Origin: Prevotellaceae bacterium UBA2448
Lineage (GTDB): Bacteria > Bacteroidota > Bacteroidia > Bacteroidales > Bacteroidaceae
Direction: 5' to 3'
Assembly: GCA_002342585.1 (NCBI GenBank)
Contig: DDQG01000029.1
Span: 54,853 to 118,852 of the forward strand
DNA: 64,000 nt
The position numbers and the translations under genes were made by a program. Within the stretch, counting starts at the first letter, position 1. The number at the start of each line of letters is the position of its first letter. The notes under the pieces were generated by a model. That model did not search any database, had not been told where the DNA came from, and saw only the letters and a program-made list of their open reading frames with translations. Shown piece after piece: positions 39,850 to 46,453 of this stretch.

Positions 39850-40767
39850 ATGTGGCTCATTCTCGCATTCATATCAGCCTGTCTATTAGGATTCTACGAC
39901 GTCTTTAAGAAGAAATCACTCAAAGGCAACGCCGTCATCCCCGTGCTCCTGCTCAACACCCTCTTCTCGTCGCTCATCTTCATACCCTTCATCGTACTCT
40001 CCCGTCAGGGTACCATACCCGAAGACAGCCTCTTCTTCACCCACTCCTACGGATGGGAAGAACACAAATACATACTTCTGAAATCAGTCATAGTCCTCAG
40101 TAGTTGGCTCTTTGCCTACTTCGGACTCAAAAACCTGCCCCTCACCATCGTCGGACCAATCAACGCCACACGTCCCATCTGGGTACTCATCGGAGGCATC
40201 ACCTTCTTTGGCGAACGACTCAACCTATGGCAGTGGTTAGGAGTCACCATAGCCATCGTCGGACTCTACATGCTCTCCCGTTCCAGCAAAAAAGAAGGTA
40301 TCGACTTCAAGCACAACCGCTTCATCATCTTCGTCATCCTGGCAAACATACTCGGAGCCATTAGCGGACTCTACGACAAGTTCCTTATGGCATCGCCCCA
40401 GAACCACGGCGTCGGACTCGACAAACTCGCCGTGCAGTCCTGGTACAACATATACCAGTTTTTCATGATGCTAGCCATGCTATTCCTCCTCTGGTGGCCA
40501 AACCACAAACGCACCACCCCCTTCCATTGGGACTGGAGCATCATCCTCATCAGCGTATTCCTCTCCGCCGCCGACTTCGCATACTTCTATGCCCTCGGCA
40601 TGGACGGAGCCATGATATCCATCGTCTCCATGGTGCGCCGCGGCAGCGTCATCGTCAGCTTCCTCTTCGGAGCCCTCATCTTCCATGAGAAAAACCTCCG
40701 ATCTAAAGTCGTCGATCTCCTCCTCGTCCTCCTCTCCATGCTCTTCCTCTTCCTCGGGTCGAGATAA
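39850..40767 (+). CDS. EamA/DMT-family transporter
   Basis: 305 residues with ten membrane helices in two EamA repeats (about 1-138 and 155-303). The first repeat ends with GPINATRPIWVLIGGITFFGERL followed by QWLGVTIAIVGLYML. The second ends VSMVRRGSVIVSFLFGALIFHEKNL. These proline/glycine-rich EamA ends are typical of drug/metabolite transporters. The substrate is unknown. It sits between simple-sequence spacers and has no visible promoter consensus. Confidence 0.85.
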   Translation: MWLILAFISACLLGFYDVFKKKSLKGNAVIPVLLLNTLFSSLIFIPFIVLSRQGTIPEDSLFFTHSYGWEEHKYILLKSVIVLSSWLFAYFGLKNLPLTIVGPINATRPIWVLIGGITFFGERLNLWQWLGVTIAIVGLYMLSRSSKKEGIDFKHNRFIIFVILANILGAISGLYDKFLMASPQNHGVGLDKLAVQSWYNIYQFFMMLAMLFLLWWPNHKRTTPFHWDWSIILISVFLSAADFAYFYALGMDGAMISIVSMVRRGSVIVSFLFGALIFHEKNLRSKVVDLLLVLLSMLFLFLGSR

Positions 40768-40844
40768 CGAAAACGATAACGATAACGATAACGAAAACCA
40801 AAACTTTTTAACCGTTAACCGTTAACCTTTAAACGTTACCCCAA
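40768..40844. repeat. Simple-sequence spacer (CGATAA then GGTTAAC families)
   Basis: Four CGATAA units interspersed with CGAAAAC are followed by AACCGTTAACCGTTAACC-type units. The DUF3109 TTG start lies directly after the array. Confidence 0.8.
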
Positions 40845-41462
40845 TTGGTTCAAATTCAAAATACCCTCGTATCCCTCGACATCTTTCAGGTTCACTTCTG
40901 TTGCGACCTGACACGTTGTCATGGCATCTGTTGCGTCGAAGGCGACGCAGGAGCCCCGGTAGCCCTTGACGAAGTAGCAGAACTGGAACATGCCAAAGAC
41001 ATCGTCTGGCCAGACATATCCCCCAAAGCACAAGCAGAAATAGAAAAGAACGGAGTAGTCTATTCTGACCGCGACGGCGAACTCGTCACCTCCATCATCA
41101 ACGGCAAAGACTGCGTCTTCGTACGTTATGCCAACCTATCCCCCGATGGCGGCAAGACACGTGGTCCCCGTTGTGCCCTCTGTGCCATCGACACCGCCTA
41201 CCGAGCCGGAAAACTCCGTTGGCAGAAACCCATCTCCTGTGCCCTCTATCCCATCCGCATCACCACCGTAGCCGGCATGCCAGCCCTCAACTACCACAAA
41301 TGGGACATCTGCCGTCCTGCCCTCGAACTAGGAGAACGACTCCAGCTCCCCCTCTACCAGTTCCTCAAGGAACCCCTCATCCGCCGTTTTGGTCAGTCCT
41401 GGTACGACGAATGCCACCTCGTCTATGGTGAACTCAAAAAAGCAGGCTACATTAAAGGTTAA
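40845..41462 (+). CDS. DUF3109 cysteine-cluster protein
   Basis: 205 residues. FCCDLTRCHGICCVEGDAGAPV near 18-39, CALCAID near 107-113, CALYPIR and a later DICRPA form a cysteine pattern like the YkgJ/DUF3109 metal-binding proteins. A bound zinc or iron-sulfur centre is likely, but the function is unknown. Start at TTG (40845) is preferred because it yields the family N-terminus VQIQNTLVSLDIF. The downstream spacer again contains GGTTAAC units. Confidence 0.75.
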   Translation: MVQIQNTLVSLDIFQVHFCCDLTRCHGICCVEGDAGAPVALDEVAELEHAKDIVWPDISPKAQAEIEKNGVVYSDRDGELVTSIINGKDCVFVRYANLSPDGGKTRGPRCALCAIDTAYRAGKLRWQKPISCALYPIRITTVAGMPALNYHKWDICRPALELGERLQLPLYQFLKEPLIRRFGQSWYDECHLVYGELKKAGYIKG

Positions 41463-41925
41463 CGGTTAACGGTTAAGGGTTAACCGCTAATCAATGAAAA
41501 ATTAAAAGTGAACCATTAATCTATCATGCGGGTAGCGTTGACCTAAAAACAATAATTTGAGATAATTTGACAATAATTTTTATCAAGAATTAGAGAATTA
41601 TTATTGGTTAAATTTTTTGTAATTATTTGCAATTTTTATTGGTTCAGTAGTCGCCCGGCGGCTACTTTCACTTCCAATAATTTAAAATAAGTATTCCATT
41701 ATTGTTTTATTCTACGCTGGCTAAGGTTTTTCTGCGAAGGAGGGTTTTTCCTTCGAGGGCTTGAAATAACGAAGTGGATGCGATGAGGGATGTGAATTTG
41801 GCTGAAGAACTTGTTCTTAAAGACAAAGACACAACACTTAGCGCGGGCTCTGGAAGAGCTTCAAGACTAAAGAAGGGGTTTTTATGGTTTTGGTTAAAGA
41901 AAAGATTTTCGAGTATTTCGTGTCT
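41463..41925. other. 463-base gap: GGTTAAC units, A+T-rich stretch, hairpin, possible 48-codon ORF
   Basis: GGTTAACGGTTAAC-type units run from about 41454 to 41490. An A+T-rich section with repeated AATAATTT follows. GTAGTCGCC and GGCGGCTAC (41647-41665) pair as a hairpin without a T run. A frame from ATG 41783 to TAG 41929 encodes 48 residues rich in Lys and Arg (SAGSGRASRLKKGF) and overlaps the end of the opposite-strand gene by 4 bases. I do not recognise it and consider it weak. Confidence 0.5.
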
Positions 41926-42327
41926 TTAGATGTCGGAATAACTAACAAAGCTTTTTGGCAAAATAACATTCTCCACATCGATAGCATCCTTGAACAGTGG
42001 AGCGATCTCCTCATCCCTGAACCCAGCGATGCCGCAACCGATGCGAGTCACGAGAAACTTCAGTTCCGGGTGTCCCTTAGCGAACTCGATAAACTCATCC
42101 ACAAATGGCTTGATAGTTTCCACCCCACCCTGCATCGTCGGGATACCATAACTCTGTCCTTGCAGTCCAACGCCCTGTCCCCAGATAGCCCCAAACTTCT
42201 GATACGCTATCCATGCAGCGCCCCCGCCATGACTACCCGACAGATTACTGCCAAACACAAAAGCCTCATTCTCTTTCAACTCCGTTATCCTCTCAGGAGT
42301 AAATTCTCTGTTGTACATAATATTCAA
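41926..42327 (-). CDS. Macro-domain-like protein of the phage A1S_2505 type
   Basis: 133 residues. AFVFGSNLSGSHGGGAAWIA near 23-42, GAIWGQGVGLQGQSYGIPT near 46-64, and FLVTRIGCGIAGFRDEEIAPLF near 91-112 recall macro-domain loops that bind ADP-ribose-like ligands. From memory the closest label is the A1S_2505 family found in phages and accessory regions. A cytoplasmic ADP-ribose or nucleotide-derivative binding or hydrolysing role is an inference. It is a single minus-strand gene among plus-strand genes, bordered by repeats, which suggests a later insertion. Confidence 0.65.
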   Translation of the reverse strand: MNIMYNREFTPERITELKENEAFVFGSNLSGSHGGGAAWIAYQKFGAIWGQGVGLQGQSYGIPTMQGGVETIKPFVDEFIEFAKGHPELKFLVTRIGCGIAGFRDEEIAPLFKDAIDVENVILPKSFVSYSDI

Positions 42328-42503
42328 ATTTTGTGGTAAAGATAGTAACCCTTATCTAAAAACAGAAGTATTTGTGTACTTTTTTGCCACTTTCAACTAT
42401 TAACTATCAACTGTCAACTGTCACTTGTCAACTATACAAAACGCCCCCAAAAGGACAAAGGACAAAAAGGACATTTTATTATAGTGTTCCTTTATACATT
42501 ATT
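42328..42503. repeat. Spacer with TCAACTATTAAC units and a GGACAAA element
   Basis: From about 42390 there are degenerate TCAACTRTCAAC units. At 42438-42473 there is a 35-base element built from GGACAAA units. The same element, with one base changed, recurs at 49464-49498. No gene is seen. Confidence 0.75.
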
Positions 42504-42548
42504 AAAGACAAGCATTCTTGGTTAAATTAGCTAAGAATGCTTGTCTTT
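42504..42548. terminator. 16-bp hairpin, likely bidirectional terminator
   Basis: AAAGACAAGCATTCTT and AAGAATGCTTGTCTTT pair perfectly over 16 bp around a 13-base loop. A T-rich tract follows. Confidence 0.75.
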
Positions 42549-42570
42549 TCATTTTTTATCCATACCTTTG
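42541..42570 (+). promoter_or_regulatory. Promoter of the putative small RNA
   Basis: TTG at 42541-42543, a 19-base spacer and TACCTTTG at 42563-42570. The -33 element lies inside the 3' arm of the preceding hairpin. No convincing protein gene follows. Confidence 0.5.
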
Positions 42571-42574
42571 CAGT

Positions 42575-42923
42575 TGACCAGTTAGCCAATAGTGGCTAGT
42601 GGTATGCAAAAAGATTCATGCAACAACAGCATCTGTCAATTTGCAATTTTATGGTAAAAGGGCGTTAAAAGACGCTTATCTTCTACATTTCAAACCTGGA
42701 AAACTTGAAAACGTACAAGAAGATAGAGCAGTCAGTACGTCCCGCGTGGGATATTATATCCTTGTACTCATATTATTCTGAATGGCATTTGGAATGATTG
42801 AGATATACATTATGTATAATTATATCACACCGCGTGGGCTAACTGGGTGCTTATCCTTGTACAAGGGCAGTTTCCAGGGCCTGAAATGTGGGATAAGTAA
42901 AAACAGCTTACCCACGCTTTTTT
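42575..42923 (+). ncRNA. Candidate small RNA, about 340 nt
   Basis: This stretch lies between a consensus promoter (42541-42570) and an intrinsic terminator (42888-42923). It begins with a hairpin (TTAGCCA/TGGCTAG), and holds two copies of a CGCGTGGG ... TATCCTTGTAC block (near 42740 and 42831). The only longer frame (GTG at 42599, 60 codons) has unconvincing composition. No tmRNA, RNase P or 6S signature was recognised. It could be a regulatory RNA, a leader of the HTH gene, or the relic of a mobile element. Confidence 0.35.
42888..42923 (+). terminator. Terminator before the HTH gene
   Basis: GTGGGATAAG and CTTACCCAC pair with a single bulged A, followed by GC and a run of six T. It ends the candidate small RNA 39 bases before the HTH gene. 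Confidence 0.7.
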
Positions 42924-42962
42924 ATCTATATAAAGTTAACCGTTATATAGAGAAACTTTGAA

Positions 42963-43181
42963 ATGCACATCGGAAAAATCTTACAACAAAAGCTAAAGGA
43001 CGAGGGTAAAACCGTCGTATGGCTTGCAAACGAACTTGGTTGCCACCGCACTAACGTGTACAATCTGTTTGAAAAGTATAGTATCGACACACAACTGCTG
43101 CAGCGTCTGAGTGTCATTCTGAACTTTAACTTTTTCAGTCTTTACGAAGAAGAAGTCAACCACAAAATGGACGATAAATAG
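42963..43181 (+). CDS. Small HTH (XRE-like) DNA-binding protein
   Basis: 72 residues, nearly all a helix-turn-helix domain. IGKILQQKLKDEGKTVVWLANELGCHRTNVYNLFEKYSIDT shows the XRE-like arrangement: helix 2 VVWLANELG and recognition helix HRTNVYNLFEK. It has a short acidic tail and no effector domain. The first of three identical operators lies immediately after its stop codon, so it is a candidate regulator of the lipoprotein/OMP units downstream. That is inferred from position alone. None of the three operators lies upstream of the gene itself. Confidence 0.7.
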   Translation: MHIGKILQQKLKDEGKTVVWLANELGCHRTNVYNLFEKYSIDTQLLQRLSVILNFNFFSLYEEEVNHKMDDK

Positions 43182-43183
43182 TC

Positions 43184-43231
43184 TATTGTGTATAACTATA
43201 CTATACATGTAGTAAATCACGCTACATGTGT
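43184..43231 (+). promoter_or_regulatory. Tripartite operator, copy 1
   Basis: TATTGTGTAT, nine bases, ATACATGTAG (43203-43212), nine bases, CTACATGTGT (43222-43231). The centre ends 45 bases before the -7 box at 43258. It has the same layout as copies 2 and 3. Confidence 0.8.
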
Positions 43232-43257
43232 AGTTTCAGTATACCATTACAATACTA

Positions 43258-43265
43258 TATATTTG
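43258..43265 (+). promoter_or_regulatory. -7 element for the repeat lipoprotein gene
   Basis: TATATTTG matches TAnnTTTG. The -33 region reads TTTC and not TTTG, consistent with dependence on an activator. The ATG is 44 bases downstream. Confidence 0.7.
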
Positions 43266-43309
43266 CACAAATATACATTATTAATTATATAACATTAAAA
43301 CATTTATTT

Positions 43310-44047
43310 ATGAGAAAGTATTTTTTTCAGATTTCGACCATTATCATGGTTTCGATTCTAAGTTTGGCTTATGTAGCTTGCGGTGACAGTGGTAATAGTA
43401 ATGGCGGCGGAGGTGGCGGTGATGACGGCATTGTTGGTGTCTGGACTGGTCAGAGTGGACGACGCACCTATTCTTTTACCTTCAATGGTAATGGAACTGG
43501 AGTCATTGTAGAGCAGTACAACGATGCTTATTCAGGTACAGAAACAGAAACAGAAACTTTTTCATACGTATTAACTGGAGAAAATAAGGGTACAATAACC
43601 ATTAGAGTATATGACAGCTATAGTGGTTATTCTACAGAAGTTGAGTATTTCGAAATTCAGAATAACCAGATGACCATTTCCGAGGATGAACAAGGTAGAT
43701 ATCCTTGGATAACACTCAGTAAAGGCGGGGCACCTGTTACCAACAATGTTGTTGGAACATGGAAAGGTGGAAAAGGAAGATATAATTATACATTTACATT
43801 CAATGCAGGAGGAACAGGACATTTTGTAGAACAATATTATGATTCTTATTCAGGAACTGAGACGGACACAGAAACGTTCAACTACTCTTTAACTGGTAAT
43901 AATAATGGTACAATAACAATGAGAATATACGATAGCTATAGCGGATATTCTACGGAGGTACTTTATTTCTATATCGAAAATAACACCATGTCGGTTTACG
44001 AAGGGGTAAACAAAACAGGTCTTTTGACAACTTTAACAAAACAATAG
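43310..44047 (+). CDS. Lipoprotein with two tandem ~83-residue repeats
   Basis: 245 residues from the ATG at 43310. This start is preferred over in-frame codons further upstream because it gives a normal signal peptide (RKYFFQISTIIMVSILSLAYVAC, lipobox Cys24) and lies downstream of the promoter. After a glycine-rich tether (GDSGNSNGGGGGG) come two homologous units, about 43-126 and 149-231. Both contain FTFN-GGTG, VEQY-D-YSGTETxTETF and GTIT-R-YDSYSGYSTEV. The repeats look like lipocalin-like beta sandwiches. The protein is expected at the outer membrane, perhaps surface-exposed. The function is unknown. Confidence 0.78.
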   Translation: MRKYFFQISTIIMVSILSLAYVACGDSGNSNGGGGGGDDGIVGVWTGQSGRRTYSFTFNGNGTGVIVEQYNDAYSGTETETETFSYVLTGENKGTITIRVYDSYSGYSTEVEYFEIQNNQMTISEDEQGRYPWITLSKGGAPVTNNVVGTWKGGKGRYNYTFTFNAGGTGHFVEQYYDSYSGTETDTETFNYSLTGNNNGTITMRIYDSYSGYSTEVLYFYIENNTMSVYEGVNKTGLLTTLTKQ

Positions 44048-44088
44048 CAGATTACACCTTTTTTAAGGAGTTTATAGAAAAAAATCGG

Positions 44089-44136
44089 CATTGTGTAGCG
44101 AAGTACTCTACATGTAGTTACTCCTGCTACACAATG
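44089..44136 (+). promoter_or_regulatory. Tripartite operator, copy 2 (most symmetric)
   Basis: CATTGTGTAG, nine bases, CTACATGTAG (44108-44117), nine bases, CTACACAATG. The outer arms are a perfect 10-base inverted repeat and the centre is itself a perfect palindrome. The centre ends 45 bases before the -7 box. Confidence 0.85.
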
Positions 44137-44162
44137 TTTCTTTTTGTTAATGCAAACCTCCA

Positions 44163-44170
44163 TAAATTTG
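44163..44170 (+). promoter_or_regulatory. -7 element for the barrel protein gene
   Basis: TAAATTTG, 31 bases after the operator's last CTACA. No TTTG at the -33 distance. The ATG is 63 bases downstream. Confidence 0.7.
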
Positions 44171-44233
44171 CAAAAAGTTTTGAAAGAAACTTAAATAATT
44201 AACATCAGTATTAACTAAAAATTAAAAAAGGTT

Positions 44234-44896
44234 ATGAAGAAATTATTTATCGCTGCAATCGCAGTATTTGGTTTTGCAACAGCAAATGCACAGTACAAAG
44301 CTGAAAAGGGTGATCTCCAGACATCTGTTGATTTCCGTCCATTCAACAACGGTGGTAAAGAAATGTTTGACAACATTGGTATCAATGCTTCTTACTTTGT
44401 AAGCGACAAGGACGCTATCCGTTTAGGTCTTAACTTCGGTCTCAACAATGAGAAGCAGGGTGAATCTACAGCTACTACTACTAAAGATACTAGAAAATCA
44501 ACTTTGTTTGGTATCGCTGCTGGTTACGAGCGTCACTTCGGTAAGTTCGATCGTCTTGACATCTATGCTGGTGCTGAGGCTGAACTTTCATTAAAATCAA
44601 GCAGCGCAAAAAGCGAGAATACAGCTGGATATACAGAAATCAAGGGCGCTCAGAGCACAGCTGGAGCTAACCGTGGTTACACACAGTTTGGTGTAGGTGT
44701 ATTCACTGGTGCTAACTTCTATGTTTACAAGAAGCTTTATATCGGTGCTGAAATCGAATTCGCTTTCTCTAACACAAGCTGGAAGAAGATTGAAACAGCA
44801 AATGGTACTACATCTACAGAAGTTGCTCCAAAGGCTACTGGTACTGAACTCAAGTTCGCTGTTAACCCAGCACTTCGTCTTGGTTGGACATTCTAA
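44234..44896 (+). CDS. Outer-membrane beta-barrel protein
   Basis: 220 residues. Signal peptide (KKLFIAAIAVFGFATANAQ, cleaved about residue 19) followed by alternating aromatic beta strands (NASYFVSDKDAIRLGLNFGLN, LFGIAAGYERHFGKFDRLDIYAGAEAEL, FGVGVFTGANFYVYKKLYIGAEIEFAFS) and a terminal LRLGWTF ending in Phe, the usual outer-membrane insertion signal. It is an OmpW/OprF-like eight-strand barrel common in Bacteroidota. It is a single-gene unit between operator 2 and a terminator, and is likely a major surface protein. Confidence 0.85.
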   Translation: MKKLFIAAIAVFGFATANAQYKAEKGDLQTSVDFRPFNNGGKEMFDNIGINASYFVSDKDAIRLGLNFGLNNEKQGESTATTTKDTRKSTLFGIAAGYERHFGKFDRLDIYAGAEAELSLKSSSAKSENTAGYTEIKGAQSTAGANRGYTQFGVGVFTGANFYVYKKLYIGAEIEFAFSNTSWKKIETANGTTSTEVAPKATGTELKFAVNPALRLGWTF

Positions 44897-44962
44897 TTAA
44901 AACTTAAGGAAAAATCACGGTTAACACCGTGTATTCTTCAAATCTAAATAATTTAATCCTAT

Positions 44963-44998
44963 GGGGAGATACTGTGAAGTATCTCCCCTATTTTATTT
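44963..44998 (+). terminator. Terminator after the barrel protein gene
   Basis: GGGGAGATAC and GTATCTCCCC form a perfect 10-bp stem with a 6-base loop, followed by TATTTTATTT. A smaller hairpin (CACGGT/ACCGTG) lies near 44916-44932. Confidence 0.85.
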
Positions 44999-45000
44999 CA

Positions 45001-45048
45001 GGCAATGTCGTGAATTAATCTACATGTAGAGAATGTAACTACAGAGCT
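45001..45048 (+). promoter_or_regulatory. Tripartite operator, copy 3
   Basis: GGCAATGTCG (weak outer arm), nine bases, CTACATGTAG (45020-45029), nine bases, CTACAGAGCT. The centre ends 45 bases before the -7 box at 45075, as in the other two copies. Confidence 0.78.
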
Positions 45049-45074
45049 ATTCTGCTTGATATATCAATTTTGTT

Positions 45075-45082
45075 TATCTTTG
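45075..45082 (+). promoter_or_regulatory. -7 element for the lipoprotein-TonB receptor-DUF4249 operon
   Basis: TATCTTTG, 31 bases after the operator's CTACA; the ATG is 72 bases downstream. No TTTG at the standard -33 distance. Confidence 0.7.
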
Positions 45083-45154
45083 CATACTACAAATCTATTC
45101 AATGTTAATAATATAATATATCAATTCAATAAATTAACTTTAATATTTTATGCT

Positions 45155-46453
45155 ATGAGAAAAATTAGTTTTTTATCGGTTTTATTAATAACTGCAACTA
45201 TGTTTGTAGCTTGCGGTGACAGTGGGTCATCAGATGAAGGTGAAGGTGGAGGCGGTGGCGGATCGGCTACTTATGAAGGTAATGACAAGGATTTTCTTGA
45301 CAAAACAGGTCAGCAGTTAGTGGCTTCTTTCGGCAAAAATGATTTTGATAATTTCAAGCCAATACGCCAAGCGCTTGAAAATAGAAATTACGACGCGTCG
45401 GCTATAGAAGACCGCTTTGATATTGACAATCTGAAGGAACTGGTTTCTAGTGTAGGTTCTACAAATTATTATAAAACATTGCTTCAGGCATCTAAATTTT
45501 ATGGTGACTACACGGTTGTAAACAATCGTTGGCAGTATAGCAGTAACTCTACGCGTTGCCAGTTTGTTTTTCCTGATGAAAATAATCAGCAGATTGTAGT
45601 AACGGCAACAAAAAGTGGAGCGGAAAAGAATATTTACATTATGCAGGAACGTGATCGCCGATATAATTATTCTACTCAATCATACGATTACGAATACAAT
45701 GAAATCGGTGTTGCTGTTCCTGAAAGAATAGAAGCGACTGTCACACAAGCAGGAAGGACTATTATTTCTGTAGTTGCAACATTCAACCTTACCAATATTA
45801 TTGAGAATGACAAGTATGATTTGTCGAGAAATAATCTTGATGTAACTACAAAAGTTGTAATTAATGAGAAATATACTGTCAATGTTTCGAAGGTTAGTTA
45901 CGTTGCAAACGGTCAGTCAAGTGCAAGTTTCTCTATAAGCAATGGCAGCACTACTATTGTCAGCGGTAATGCAAGTGCAAGTTCTCAGATATCTAATCAA
46001 GGTTATGACGATGTTAACGTCAATTCTCTGACAAACATTAATGCTTCGTTAGATATTCTTGGAAATGTGCAAATCAAGGCACAATGTAATGACGGTTTTG
46101 CTCTGCGAGATGCTATTGATAATGCTGACGACAACAAGTATGATGAGACCGCTTTCAAAAACGCCCTGTCCCAGGCTAACTCAAAATACTCAGCCAACGT
46201 TTATTATAACAATAACAATACTGTTAGAGCCACACTCACTTTAGGAGCATACGGAAAACCATACTACCGTTATCCGTCTGGCAATGTCACACGATGGGAA
46301 AGCAAACCAATTATCACTTTCATGTCTGATAATTCAACTTATGCTTTTGAGGATTATTTTACTGACTCCGCATTCCCTACTGTATGGAATAATTTCAAAG
46401 ATTTGGTAAATACTGTAGCACGCAACTTCACTGATGAGAGGATTGACTGGTAA
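45155..46453 (+). CDS. Lipoprotein of unknown function
   Basis: 432 residues from the ATG at 45155, which gives the signal RKISFLSVLLITATMFVAC (lipobox Cys20); codons further upstream in frame would lie between promoter and signal and are rejected. The N-terminus after the Cys (GDSGSSDEGEGGGGGGS) closely resembles that of the lipoprotein at 43310. The body is Asn/Ser-rich and probably beta-rich, with repeated ANGQSSASFSISNGSTTIVSGNASASS-like text near 250-280. No domain is recognised. The last 20 bases overlap the TonB receptor gene, so the two are translationally linked. Confidence 0.72.
   Translation: MRKISFLSVLLITATMFVACGDSGSSDEGEGGGGGGSATYEGNDKDFLDKTGQQLVASFGKNDFDNFKPIRQALENRNYDASAIEDRFDIDNLKELVSSVGSTNYYKTLLQASKFYGDYTVVNNRWQYSSNSTRCQFVFPDENNQQIVVTATKSGAEKNIYIMQERDRRYNYSTQSYDYEYNEIGVAVPERIEATVTQAGRTIISVVATFNLTNIIENDKYDLSRNNLDVTTKVVINEKYTVNVSKVSYVANGQSSASFSISNGSTTIVSGNASASSQISNQGYDDVNVNSLTNINASLDILGNVQIKAQCNDGFALRDAIDNADDNKYDETAFKNALSQANSKYSANVYYNNNNTVRATLTLGAYGKPYYRYPSGNVTRWESKPIITFMSDNSTYAFEDYFTDSAFPTVWNNFKDLVNTVARNFTDERIDW

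Noticed and set aside
41783..41929. 48-codon ORF ending SSISCL
   Set aside because: Has an ATG but no promoter, and overlaps the opposite gene's end. Basic composition alone is not enough to call it a gene.
42599..42781. 60-codon frame after the 42541-42570 promoter
   Set aside because: It needs a GTG start, shows no family resemblance or signal sequence, and ends within a repeated block; a non-coding transcript is as likely.
43226..43309. Upstream in-frame extension of the repeat lipoprotein
   Set aside because: It would start inside operator copy 1 and upstream of the -7 box, and would spoil the lipoprotein signal peptide; ATG 43310 is preferred.
45056..45154. Upstream in-frame extension of the second lipoprotein
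   Set aside because: It overlaps the promoter; the lipobox signal begins at ATG 45155.
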